Assembly: GCA_028564925.1 (NCBI GenBank) | Contig: CM053026.1 | Span: 135,422,031-135,486,030 of the forward strand | Origin: Lithobates sylvaticus | Lineage: Eukaryota; Chordata; Amphibia; Anura; Ranidae | Direction of reading: 5' to 3' | Length of the DNA stretch: 64,000 bases | In this document: one piece after another, positions 22,082 through 32,635 of the stretch | Layout: the number at the start of each line of letters is the position of its first letter | Numbering within the stretch: position 1 is the stretch's first letter | The notes under the pieces: model-generated | Told to the model about the DNA's origin: nothing | Database searches by the model: none | What the model saw: only the letters and a program-made list of their open reading frames with translations | Program-made: the position numbers and the translations under genes

Positions 22082-22497
22082 ACCTGGTTTATATGATAAC
22101 TTATATCTGAGTTTTATATATCGCTATAAGGAGATTTATAGCCCGTCTCTTCAGTCCTGACTCGGAACCTGGCCATATATAACTTGGGGCGGCTCCGAGC
22201 CCCCGACTCCTGGGCTGCAGCAGGATCCCATTTGGGGCTCCTGGGAGTTCGGGGAGCACGGAGTGCTCCCAGCTTGGCTCTCTTCTGAAGGCCAACTGAT
22301 GTTCCGGAGCCTGTTGCTTCCTTGACAGGAGAGACGGGCACTTGTTATCTGGTGCGACTTCCATGGTCGCTTAGTCAAGCAAATGTGATGATTGTACCTA
22401 TCTGTTCAATGCCATGCCTGTATACTTCACATTGTTGTGCGGTTGCACTGGTTATCATTTGTTAAGTTTGTAAAACCTTAATAAAAAAATTTCAAAC
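22082..22497 (+). mobile_element. 5'-truncated LINE 3' end with 13-bp target duplication
   Basis: AAGAATGAATCAC occurs at 22069-22081 and again at 22498-22510. The intervening 416 bp end in ACCTTAATAAAAAAATTT, a tail of L1/Tx1 style. A long perfect duplication plus an A-rich tail is the mark of target-primed reverse transcription. The insertion lies just past the right end of the Harbinger-like MITE, so it came after that MITE. No open frame of note remains. Confidence 0.82.
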
Positions 22498-22664
22498 AAG
22501 AATGAATCACCTCTAATGTTCTGTGTCCTATGTGTGTGGATGATGCTGTGATACGTAAAACTATTAGTTTAGCTTTTTACATTTTGCAATGAGGTGCCTT
22601 AAGATTGTGTAATATTTAACAGGGTGCCGCAACTGAAAAAAGGTTGAGAAACACTGCTTTAGAT

Positions 22665-23135
22665 ATTGGATCACAGGTTTGCTTGTGCCATGGACCACTT
22701 CATTTCTATCCTTGTAATAGCGTGTCAAAGTATATTGCTATGGTTTAGTCCAATAGTTGTTCATATTTCATCGTATGCATTTAATGTGCCCTTGTTTCAA
22801 AGTATAGCAAAAGAGGAGATGCACATTATATCAAACATAAATGCCTATAATCTTGGCAACGCTTAGATTTTCTCGTGTCTAATGTACATGACTATTTAAG
22901 CCCGAAGTGAGTCATAGTCTAGAAGTTGTTCTTACTACCTAATGGGCACTAAATGGTTTTCATAAACCTTTCAAATATATTTTAGACAGACAGGACTCCA
23001 TGGGAGACACTTACAAAGTGCACAGAGCTGATGGAACTGTATTATTTATCAAGATAAAGAAAGTAAGCTGAATTGTAAAAGAAATAACAAAATAAAATGT
23101 AGACTAAACAATGTTATTGAAACATAACTTAAGTT
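22665..23135. other. Apparently unique sequence around the second exon candidate
   Basis: No transposon landmarks; contains the exon-like segment 22986-23062. Confidence 0.4.
22986..23062 (+). CDS. Candidate host exon (77 bp)
   Basis: The acceptor ...AAATATATTTTAG precedes the segment and the donor AAA/GTAAGCTG follows it. With two leading bases completing a split codon, the only fully open frame gives RQDSMG followed by DTYKVHRADGTVLFIKIKK. So the entry is phase 1 and the exit is phase 0. The peptide has ordinary soluble-protein composition. I do not recognise it. At least one more exon would be needed between this and 4658-4735 if they belong to one gene, because the phases do not join directly. 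Confidence 0.42.
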
Positions 23136-23420
23136 TTAAAGTGGTTGTATAGACTAAAGTTTATTTATTTTTTTCTTATATCTTAATGTATTCTCTGCAT
23201 TAAGATAAAAAAGCTTTTAGGTGCCGCTCCCCTCTGCCCCCCCCCCCCCAAATACATACTCAAGCGCAATCTCGGTCCAGCACTCTCTCTCTCCCTCACT
23301 GGACTCAGGAAGAGCAGGTGAATCCATTGACTCCTGCGGCTGTCAATCAAATCCTGTAACGGGGAGTGGGGGGTGGGGCTAAGCTGCACTGTGTGCGTCA
23401 ATAGAAGCTCAGTTTAGTAG
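23136..23420. mobile_element. Half of a TTTTAAAGTGG-type MITE
   Basis: It begins TTAAAGTGGTTGTATAGAC and contains the hairpin TATCTTAATG...GCATTAAGATA (23179-23207), a C run, then a GC-rich section. A similar beginning is found at 42788 (TAAAGTGGCTGTAAAGG). The mirrored right end was not found. Confidence 0.5.
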
Positions 23421-23923
23421 CAGTCTCTGCCCCTGACTTCTTGCAAAATTTAGAGAAGTTGAGACTGAATGTCTATGAGTATAGTGTAGGACACACATTG
23501 ATCTTTACCCAGCGCACAATCCCCACTTTCCAATATCCATGGCAGCAGTGCGATGGACCCTCCAGTACAAAGAGCTCTATAGCTGAATTTTACATCAGCA
23601 TAGTATGTGAATTTACCGAAAATCAGATAACCCCCTAGGAGAAGCGCTCTCCCGGGGGGTTACCTTCTAGGCGCGCTCCCGAATCCAGAATTTGGCATTC
23701 ATAGCCACCGAATGTAGGACTCGGCCCTGACCCCGGCAACCTCTAAACAGTGGCTCTTTAATTAGGCAAATTAGGCGGTCATGAGTTGTTGGTTGGCATG
23801 CAAACCAGAAAGTTTGAAAGTATCTGCAAAGAGGGGGTGCAGGGGAGAGGATGACCAAAGCCTGCAGGTAATTACAGGTTAGTGTGCATCACAATCAGTC
23901 AGAAACTCTATTGGGGGGGCACA
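23421..23923. other. No assignable feature
   Basis: Mixed sequence without terminal repeats or motifs; ends at the duplication GGGGCACA that flanks the next element. Confidence 0.35.
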
Positions 23924-23996
23924 CATAGGCGTGTGCAGCCTATTGCGTTAGGGTGTGCACCCCAAAGCTCAAACACATGTGTGTATATATGCTGTA

Positions 23997-24593
23997 TATA
24001 CTATATTGTCAAAAGTAGTGGGACGCCTGCCTTTGCACGCACATGAACTTTAATGGCATCCCAGTCTTAGTCCGTAGGGTTCAATATTGATTTGGCCCTC
24101 CCTTTGCAGCTATAATAGCTTTAACTCTTCTGGGAAGGTTGTCCACAAGGTTTAGGAGTGTGTCTATGGGAATGTTTGACCATTCTTCCAGAAGTGCATT
24201 TGTGGGGTCAGGCACTGATGTGGACGAGAAGGCCTGGCTCGTAGCCTCCTCTCTAATTCATCCCAAAGGTGTTCTATTGGTCTGAGGTCAGGACTCTGTG
24301 GAGGTCAGAGAAGTTCCTTCACCCCAAACTCGCTCATCCATGTCTTTATGGACCTTGCTTTGTGCACTGGTCCAAATCATTTGGTGGAGGGGGGATTATG
24401 ATGTGGGGTTGTTTTTCAGGGGTTGGGCTTGGCCCCTTAGTTCCAGTGAAGGGAACTCTTAAGGCGTCAGCATACCAAGACATTTTGGACAATTTCATGC
24501 TCCTAACTTTGTGAGAACAGTATGGGGATGGCCCCTTCCTGTTCCAACATGACTGCACACCAGTGCACAGAGCAAGGTCCATAAAGACATGGA
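23997..24593 (+). mobile_element. Tc1 derivative, right end lost
   Basis: Left terminal repeat (ACTATATTGTCAAAAGTA), then the inverted copy of the transposase 3' coding region, then IMMWGCFSGVGLGPLVPVKG-type transposase core and QHDCTPVHRARSIKTW. Same arrangement as 5662-6970 but it stops within the core at GACATGGA, with no right arm. Confidence 0.85.
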
Positions 24594-24811
24594 CTTAGTA
24601 GGGGTGGTGGGAAATTCCCATTATAATAGTAACTAAAATTTATAAAATTGTGTAACAATCTAAAAAAAGAAAAATTTCAAATTGCTATAATGGTGTGCAC
24701 CTCCCAACTAAAAAGTTGTTGCACTTGAAGTTAATTTGTATTGCAATTATCTGTAGTGGGGTTTCCTTCCCCCCCCCCCCCTGCTGTTTTAAAAAAAAAT
24801 GTATGTCTTAA

Positions 24812-25228
24812 GGCCCATACACACGATCGGACTTTTTGACAACCAACATGCAAATTAGCTGTTTTGGACCAACATCCGACCGTGTGTACGCTCCATCGGA
24901 CCAACTTTTTCCAGGTTTCATCAGACTTTTGTTGGGTGTGCGAACGGACCAACTTTCTGCCAACAAAAGTCCGATGGACCAAAGTCCGACCGTGTGTACA
25001 CAAAACCAACGGACTTTTGTACAAACCAATGCAGAACCAATGCAAAAGATCAGACAACAATACAGAAGTTGACCAAAGGTGGCGGTAAAGAGCAGAAAAA
25101 CCAAGTGATTTGGTGAAAGTTGGCCGAAAAAGTCCTGCCGTGTGTATGCAATACCAACTTGGGGTCAACGCCCTTTGGACAAAAATCCACGGGAAAGTTG
25201 GTCTACGGTCCGATCGTGTGTATGAGGC
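24812..25228. mobile_element. Inverted-repeat MITE, ACACGATCGGAC class
   Basis: Ends GGCCCATACACACGATCGGA and TCCGATCGTGTGTATGAGGC are inverted. The internal modules CCGTGTGTACGC and GTCCGACCGTGTGTAC repeat the terminal motif. Distantly like the TGCC-ended MITEs at 5739, 21644 and 53137. Target duplication not clear. Confidence 0.75.
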
Positions 25229-25689
25229 TTTTTTCTAATTTTGATGTGCATTACATGTGAAATCACATATCACTGGAATTTTCGCACTTGATGTTAATCT
25301 GTATGGCAAATATCTATAGGAGGGGTTTCCAGCATCCCTGCTAAGTTGTATTTGTTACATATCACCGGTATTGTGGTAATATTGAAGTGTATTGAGATTT
25401 ACTTACATTAGAGGGCTCCACCATTATTGATCAGTAAGTTAGCGCTACACTTTTTTTGTTTTTGTGGTGTGGGAACACATAACAGTGCTTAGCAGCAAGC
25501 CTTTTACTGACACTTTTTTATTTTACCTCTAGTAGTTTATTGTAAATAGAAGTGTGGTGATTACCTATTATACTAAAGATCTGCATGTGGCATTAATAAA
25601 CGCGAATAGATTTTAGTTGTGCCTCGCCATGGACAATATGCCTGGGGAGATGGGGAATAGGGAGATGGGGTTCATCTCCCCATTCCTTC

Positions 25690-26070
25690 ACTCAGTGCAT
25701 TGATGGGCACTAATAGGCAGCACTGATGGGCACTGATATGCAGCATTGATGGGCACTGATTGGCAGCACTGATGGGCACTGATTGGCGGCACTGATAGGC
25801 AGCACTGATAGGCGGCACAGATAGGCTGCACTGATGGGCACTGATAGGCACTGGCAGCACTGAATGGTAGTACTGATGAAGTGGCACAGATAGGCAGCAC
25901 TGATGGACACTGATAGGCACTGGCAGCACTGAATGGTAGTACTGATGAGGTGGCACTGATAGACAGCACTGATGGGCACTAATTGGCACTAATAGGTGAC
26001 ATTGGTTGGCACTGACAGGTGGCACTGATTGTTACTGATTGGAAGCACTGATTGGCACTGATAAGGGAGA
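25690..26070 (+). repeat. Minisatellite, GGCACTGAT units
   Basis: About 380 bp of variants of GGCACTGATGGGCACTGATA and GGCAGCACTGAT. A higher-order block containing GAATGGTAGTACTGATGA is seen twice, about 70 bp apart. It lies inside the 23924-26614 element and is presumably part of its interior. Confidence 0.85.
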
Positions 26071-26084
26071 GGTGAATTGAACGT

Positions 26085-26462
26085 TTCACATTGAGCAGAC
26101 AGTGAGGCTTGCCAGAGCCACTCAGTATGTGAAACTGTCAGCTAATGTAACTACTTGCGGGGAGATAGATCAGCTGTCACAACTCAGTGATGATGTCGGG
26201 GCATGGGCGGGAGCGAGCAGCTATCAAACAACTGCCAATGATTGAGCTGCTTAAGAAAGGGGGCAGAGACACATACACGTAGTGGCCTGTCCAGACCCCA
26301 TCCCAGCTGGTGTTTGATAGCTGCTTGGTCTCGCCCACCCCTGACATCACCACTGAGTTGTGACAGCTGAGCTCTCTACCTGCAAGCAGTTATATTAGCT
26401 AACAGTTTCACACAGAGTGGCTCTGGCAATCCTCACTCTTTGCCCAATGTGAAACATTCACA
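26085..26462. repeat. Imperfect palindrome next to the minisatellite
   Basis: The left block (GAACGTTTCACATTGAGC, AGAGCCACTC, AGCTGTCACAACTCAGTG, AGCAGCTATCAAAC) is mirrored in reverse order on the right (GTTTGATAGCTGCT, CACTGAGTTGTGACAGCT, GAGTGGCTCT, CAATGTGAAACATTC). Each arm is about 145 bp. Confidence 0.75.
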
Positions 26463-26639
26463 GACAGGGCAGGCTACACACTCTTGGAAGCAACATTTCA
26501 GAGCAGCCCAGCGGGCAGTTTAAAGGAGACAGCTGTCATGCAGCTACACTAACATGCATGGGGTGATTAGGTTGTGCCCAGGCACACCCGGCACACCCTG
26601 TGCACACGCCTATGGGGGCACACATGTAAGAGGTGAGTA

Positions 26640-27260
26640 GAGACCCCAAAGTAAGGGGGAATACTGATATAAAGTTCCCCCCTTATATCAGTGTCCTCAT
26701 TTTCCTCCTACTTCAGTGAACCCTTTATCTTAGTGTATTCACTCTGCAGACTCTAGTGTAAAGGGGAACTCTGCGGACCCTGATGTAAGGGAGTATGTTG
26801 TGGACTCTGATGTAAAGGGGAACTCTGCTGTAAAAGGGTTCTGTGGTCACCAGGGCCCCCTTTACATCAGGATTTGCAGAGTTCCCTCTTATATCAGAGT
26901 TAGCAAAGTTACAGTGCAAGGGGAACTCTTTAGACTCTGAGGTAAGGCAGAACTCTGCAAACTCTGATGTAAGAAGGGCTCTGGTGACCAGAGAACCTCT
27001 TAGACCAGAGTTCCCCATTACAACAGAGTCCACAACTTTCCCCTTTACATCAGGGTCCGCAGAGTTCCCCTTTACATCAGGGTCTGATGAGTGAATGCAC
27101 TAAGGTAAAGAGTTCACTGATGTAGGAGGGTGGGCAGAGTTCCCACATGCACTGTAAGGCAAACCCTGCAAACTCTGTTGTACTATAAAGGGGAACTCTG
27201 ATGTAAAGAGGGTTCTGGGAATACTGGGAACTCTGATGTAAGGGGGGATTCTAATATAAG
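26640..27260 (+). repeat. Degenerate minisatellite, GATGTAAAGGGGAACTCTG units
   Basis: Units of roughly 20-40 bp built from AACTCTGATGTAA and GGGGAACTCTGC occur in both orientations (TTCCCCTTTACATCAG also recurs). The mirrored arrangement suggests a palindromic array. Open frames here follow from the repeat. Confidence 0.7.
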
Positions 27261-27549
27261 GGCGGAACAGTGGACCATAATAAAGGGCCCTGCAATGGGA
27301 GTAAAGGGCCACGGACTTGGGTCGGAGGGGGGCTTCATGTTTTTTTCCACCAGGGCCCTGAAGGTTATAGTTACTCCTCTGCAGCATGACTTTATTTTAG
27401 AGGTGTCAGAACACCGTAATGCTGCTGTGTGCAGGCAGCGTTAAGGGTCTTGTCACACTCACCTCTTGCGTAACCTAAGACTTCTGGAGCTCTGAGGCTT
27501 ATTTTTCCTATTATGGGTGTGAGTGGGGCCTCATGTCTAAGTTTTGCCT

Positions 27550-29945
27550 AAGACCTCAAAAAGCCTAGAGCTGTCTCTTCCTCTAAAGCATGTCTCTAGA
27601 ATATTCGGGAAGATTCAATGCAATTTATTAGGGCTAAGATACCATCTTGTATGAAGTTTTACCACTGTCTCCTTAACCACTTCAATACAGGGCATTTGCA
27701 CCCCCTTCCTGCCCAAGGCAATGTTCAGTTTTCAGCGCTGCCAAAATTTGAATGACAATTGTGCGGTCATGCAACACTGTACCCAAATAAAATTTTTATA
27801 ATTTTTTCCCCACAAATAGAGCTTTCTTTTGGCGGTATTTGATCGCTTCTGTGGTTTTTATTTTTTGCGCTATAAACAAAAGAAGAGCAACAAGTTTGAA
27901 AAAAAAAAACACAATATTTTTTACTTTTTGCTATAATAAATATTCTAAATTTTTCCTCAATTTAGGCCGATATGTATTCTTCTACATATTTTTGGTAAAA
28001 AAAAATCGCAATAAGCGGATATTGATTGGTTTGTGCAAAAGTTATAGCGTCTACAAAATAGGGGATAGATTTATGGCATTTTTATTATTATTTTTTTTTT
28101 TTACTAGTAATGGCGGCAATCTGCAAATTTTATCATGACTGTGACATTGCGACGGACATATCGGACACTTTTGACTCTATTTTGGGACTATTCACATTTA
28201 TACAGCGATCAGTGCTATACAAATGCATTGATTACTGTATAAATTTTTACTGGCAGGGAAGGGTTTAACACTAGGGCGTGATCGTGGGTTTAATTGTGTT
28301 ACCTAGGTAGTGATTCCAACTGTAGGGGGAGGGGACTCACAAGGGGAGGAGACCGATCGGTGTTCCTCTGTACTGGGAACACATGATCGGTCTCCTCTCA
28401 CCTGACAGGACGTGGATCTGTGTGGATCTGTGTGGATCTGTGTGGATCTTCACACACACAGATCCACGGTCCTGCTCTGTTAACGAGCAATCGCGGGTAC
28501 CCGGCGGACATCGCGGCCGCCGGGCACGCGCATCAGCCCCCGAGTGACTTGCCGGGGGCCAGGCGGCGGGGAAGCCCAGGACGTCATATAATGCCCGCCC
28601 AGGGTGGGAGATCCCTCCTGCGGACGTCATATGACTATGGCTGGGATGGGAAGTGGTTAATGGTCATAGAACGTGTACATGTATGCATATTTGTAAGCAT
28701 ATCCATCCAATCCTCCATAGAGATCTGTTGACCTATCTCAGTCTCCCATTGAGCCATGGCAGAGGATTTACCTGGGAAGTATAGCCCATTTAAGTAACCA
28801 TATATCCTTGAGATTACACCCCTATCACAAGAGGAATTATGGCCAATCCTTGAGCTAAATGAGTATTGAGATGAGTAAAAAAGTCTAATCTGTAATTTAG
28901 ATTGTGGTAAGCCATATTGGTGTTAAAGTTAATCAAAAGAACAGAAATGATACCCTTGAATAAGGGAGTGTAATATAGTCAGGGTGTTTGTCTCCCACCT
29001 TGAGAAATTATTGGCCATATGAAAAGCTGGGGGAATCTTAAATTCACCCAAAAAGGAAGACAGTGGAGGTGTACTAGAAGGCAGTTTGTATTTCTGACAG
29101 AATAGTGCCCATAAATGCAATGACGGACATACTATACTATTTAAAGGTATCATATATCTGTGCCCACAGTAGTGGACCACAACACGCCTGGAAGGTGTAA
29201 TGCGCGGGTTGAGGCTATCTCAAACTGGAGCTATAAAATCTGTGCTGGAAGGTATGCTACTGCACAGTTTGTGCCAATCTGGCTGGTAGATAATATCACC
29301 AGAGGTTAGGCATTCCCAATCCGCCTTGAGACAAGGGTCTATATACTAATGATTACCAAAGCAGGGTTTTTTATCTCTCCAGATAAATTAATTTACTGCC
29401 CCTTGAATTGGGAAATTCATGGGAAATATGGGAAATATAGATAGGCAGGGCTCTAAAAAAACAGTTTAGATAAAATGGACATCTTTATGGCCGTTAATCC
29501 CCCTAGTAAGCAAATAGTAGACCACAACTGCAGCCACTGTCTAACATGGGAGAAGACTTGTGGGTAATTAGAATTATACATAGAACATAAGGCAGGAGCT
29601 AATCTAATACCTAAATATGTAAGGGAGCCATCACAGATGGAGAAGCCAAAGGTATCTTTAATGTTAGAGATTAAAGGTTGAGGTAAGTTAATAGGGAGGG
29701 CTGCACACTTAGTTAAGTTAACTCCTAAACCAGTGAGATCATGGAAGACCTTCAGCATTAATGCTAGGTTGGGAAGAGATTCCACTGGGTCCAACAGAAA
29801 CATAAGCACATCATCTGTGTACATGCTCAAAATGAAGCTCTGGCCAAGGGTTCTATCTCCAAGGCAAAAAACCGTGCTGATAGTAGACAACCCTGCCTTG
29901 TGCCCCGTTTTTTAATTAACTTCATATTTAAGATATACCAAGATA
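27550..29945 (-). pseudogene. L1/Tx1-type LINE ORF2 relic, split by a TTAA element
   Basis: Minus-strand reading shows the RT block RGTRQGC...FFALEIEPLA near 29900, then the catalytic motif MYTDDVLMFLLDP near 29810 in another frame, so a frameshift lies between. Further on come LTYLGIRLAP and, beyond the inserted element, ETVVKLHTRWYLSPNKLH, the conserved region before the ORF2 C-terminal Cys motif. An in-frame stop follows LH. The TTAA element at 27673-28660 interrupts it; reading across with one TTAA retained keeps the frame (RSMTIKETVVK). ORF1, the endonuclease domain and the 3' tail are not visible. Confidence 0.85.
27673..28660 (+). mobile_element. TTAA-flanked transposon, copy F, inserted in the LINE
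   Basis: TTAA at 27673-27676 and 28657-28660. It contains the family blocks AGCTTTCTTTTGGCGG, TTTGCGCTATAAACAAA, TTCTTCTACATATTTTTGG and TTTTACTAGTAATGGCGG. Its hairpin (28408-28472) pairs AGGACGTGGATCTGTGTG with CACACAGATCCACGG and contains a TGTGGATC unit repeated several times. The flanking LINE reading frame confirms precise TTAA duplication. Confidence 0.92.
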
Positions 29946-30777
29946 CCAAGATATCATGGTATTAAATGCTGTATATAAAAAGAGAGTGCAGCGCTGGATA
30001 ATAAATAAAGAGTAAGAAACTCCTGAAAAAAACAATAGTGAACGTGATCATTCAAAATGAACTGAACAACATGAACCCAAATAATCCTGAGGGTAATAAG
30101 ATTGCTATATATCAGCAAACATGCTTAATAACACAAAAAAATGTTCATAAATGTAACATCCAAACAATTCATATGTGACTACAATTCAAGTGTAGAAACA
30201 TCCAGAAGGTATCCAAAGTGCAATTATGGTAGATATGTGTTTTCACCGCACGTGCTGCCCGTCACCATATAGTGAAACAATGGAGGCTTACCAGAAAGCC
30301 AGTGACCGCCCTTATTCAGGGGGGTCAAACTAGGCTTAGTTGAACAGCCTTGGTGCTGTTGGATGTCCCAGGCTCCTTCTCCAAAGATCAGTCAGCCTCT
30401 AGGAAGGCCTCTTCCAAAGCTCACTTCTTGTGGTAGGCTATAACCAGGTGTTCCGTTCCCCGGAATGGGTATGGACATCCAATGGGTGAAAAGATGGAAG
30501 AGAAAAAAACTCCAGTAGTGTAGACGTTCCTCGTAAAGAATTTATTGAATAAAAAACGAAGATCCAATACATAAAAAAATGTAATGCTGTATCACATTCC
30601 TATTTACAATACAAAGTATTTTGTGGTTCAATAGATTGTACGTTTTACTTGGCTAAATATTGTACTGTGGGGGAGAGATAGTTTGCTTAGGAGGGCAGAA
30701 ATAATAAATATAAACCTTCCTAACCCGGAATAGTCAGTTCATGGGCACCAAGATCACAAATGTTTTTTAAAGAAGTT
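29946..30777. repeat. Unclassified interspersed repeat-like sequence
   Basis: Contains GAGTGCAGCGCTGGATAAT, AATGTTCATAAATGTAACA, a GTTCCGTTCCCCGGAATGG block and AATTTATTGAATAAAAAACG. The style is that of a dispersed repeat; I could not assign it to LINE, Penelope or LTR classes. No protein motif seen. Confidence 0.35.
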
Positions 30778-31748
30778 TTAACTGCTTCCCGACCACCTAA
30801 CGCAGATATACTGCGGCAAAATGGCACGGGCAGGCAAAATCACGTACCTGTACGTGGCCCTTTAATTGCCTGCCCATGGGTCGCGCGCGCTCCGTGACCC
30901 CGGCCGCGGGACCAGCGGACCCAATCGCCGCTGGTGTCCCGCGATCGGGTCACGGAGCTGAAGAACGAGGAGAGGTATGTGTAAACAAACCTCTCCCCGC
31001 GCTTCCTACTCTGCCTGTCATTGATTGGCTGTTCCCGGTCATCGTGAAAGCTGATCAATGACGTCAGACGTCAGCCCCGCCCCCTAATGTAAAAAAACAC
31101 ACACACGTCACAGCCCATAACCCCTCCCCTCCCCCTAGTGGTTAACTCTTTCACTACAACTGTCATTTATACAGGAATCAATGCATTTAAATAGCATTAA
31201 TTGCTGTATAAATGACAATGGTCCCAAAAATGTGTCAAAAATGTCTGATGTGTCCGCCATAATGTCGCAGTCACAATAAAAATCGCTGATCGCCGCCATT
31301 ACTAGTAAAAAAAAATATTAATAAAAATGCTATAAAACTATCCCCTATTTTGTAAACGCTATAACTTTTGCGCAAACCAATCAATAATCGCTAATTGCGA
31401 TTTTTTTTTACCAAAAATATGTAGAAGAATACATATCGGCTTAAACTGAGGAAAAAAAATGTTTTTTTATATATTTTTTGGGGATATTTATTATAGCAAA
31501 AAGCAAAAAATATTGCATTGTTTTCAAAATTGTCGCTCTATTTTTGTTTATAGCGCAAAAAATAAAAACCGCAGGGGCGATCAAATACCACCAAAAGAAA
31601 GCTCTATTTGTGGGAAAAAAGGACGCCAATTTTGTTTTGGAGCCACGTCGCACAACCGCGCAATTGTCAGTTAAAGCGACACAGTGCCGAATCGCAAAAA
31701 GGGGCCTGGTCCTTTGGCTGCCAATTGGTCCGGGGCTGAAGTGGTTAA
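30778..31748 (-). mobile_element. TTAA-flanked transposon, copy G
   Basis: TTAA at 30778-30781 and 31745-31748. It is a close relative of copies A and B in reverse orientation. The hairpin near 30968-31000 pairs GGAGAGGTATGTGT with ACAAACCTCTCC with one mismatch around GTAA. Blocks CCTAGTGGTTAACTC and AACTTTTGCGCAAACCAATC are present. Confidence 0.9.
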
Positions 31749-31825
31749 AGAAGTCTCATCTCTGAAAATAATAGCATAATGTAGAAGATGGAGTATAGAC
31801 ATTTCGTTACACCAGGGACACAACT

Positions 31826-31911
31826 TCCTCTAATGTTTTTTTTTTTGTTCCATAAAGTTTTATTGAAAGAATATAAAATCACAATACAATGCCATCCTCT
31901 AATGTTTTTTT
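31826..31911 (-). mobile_element. Very short LINE insertion (~52 bp) with 17-bp duplication
   Basis: TCCTCTAATGTTTTTTT occurs at 31826-31842 and 31895-31911. Between them, on the minus strand, is about 52 bp ending CAATAAAACTTTATGGAAC followed by an A run. This is a target-primed insertion truncated almost to its poly(A) tail. Confidence 0.75.
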
Positions 31912-32635
31912 ACATCATAATTGATCTTAAATGAGCGTTTACATATAATCCTAGTCAGTAAGCAAGAGCAAAGAGCAATGGTTTATACAACGAGCAATTA
32001 CCCATAGCAACCAATCAGAATTCTTCTTTTGTCTAATTTGGCTACAGTGGATTGAAAATGGGTGATTGTTGTTGTTAGATGGTAACACTTCCATATCATG
32101 ACTGCCTCCTTGATTAAGTTGAGCAGGAGTTAAATTTTTTTTATTTTTGGTAGATACTCTTTTGCATTTTTTCTCTTCTCATATTCGTATTTGTAAGAAA
32201 ACATGACTTTACACATTTGTATCTGTTATATATGCTGTAAGATTTGTTAATGTCTTTGTCTTTTTTAGAAACAATTACAGCGACTGGCTTTTTAAAGCAT
32301 GAATAGAACAGCCACATTAGGTCTTCACAGACACAGACATAACACATATTCTATTATTCATAGATAACCCAGTCTATGCAACTCCATAACATCTGCTCGC
32401 GAACTAAAGACAGTAATGAATTATTAAAAAAAAAATCAGAAGGAATTTAATTTACCAAGGCTATGACCCGGGATTAGAGACACAGACTAATTCTCAGACA
32501 TACATACTCATATAGCTAGAAACTACTTGTACAATAAATCACAGTAACTCATTTAAAATACTACTCGGTGGTAGTGGTGCAGAAATATGCTATAAGTTTC
32601 AATATGCATAAGTAGTCATTTATTTTATTATGTAT
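31912..32635. other. No assignable feature
   Basis: AT-rich unique-looking sequence. An acceptor-like site at about 32268 has no open downstream frame. Confidence 0.35.

Larger units (their letters stand above)
20432..22656. mobile_element. hAT-type element hosting three nested insertions
   Basis: Ends are CAGTCTTTTCAACCAGG and GGTTGAGAAACACTG, both followed or preceded by GGTGCC. Flanks GTTTAGAT (20424-20431) and CTTTAGAT (22657-22664) agree in 7 of 8 positions, as expected for a hAT target duplication. Inside are a smaller hAT element (20765-21407), a Harbinger-like MITE (21644-22067) and a LINE 3' fragment (22082-22497). The remaining host element has no transposase. A second copy of its terminal motif (TTTTTCAACCAGCATG) occurs at 20637, suggesting internal duplication. 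Confidence 0.82.
23924..26614. mobile_element. Composite DNA transposon with CATAGGCG termini and 8-bp duplication
   Basis: Ends CATAGGCGTGTGCA and TGCACACGCCTATG are exact inverted repeats. GGGGCACA flanks both sides (23916-23923 and 26615-26622). An 8-bp duplication points to hAT, but the terminus is not the common CAG start. Inside lie a Tc1 piece (23997-24593), a MITE (24812-25228), a minisatellite (25690-26070) and an imperfect palindrome (26085-26462). No transposase of its own is visible. Confidence 0.75.

Noticed and set aside
25672-26025. Cys/Pro/Ser repeat-like frames on the minus strand
   Set aside because: Minisatellite translation in several frames.
26640-27260. Possible CRISPR-like array
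   Set aside because: Units are degenerate, contiguous and in both orientations, with no unique spacers; this is a eukaryotic minisatellite.
29733-29915. Plus-strand frame across the RT motif
   Set aside because: Antisense shadow of the LINE ORF2 relic.
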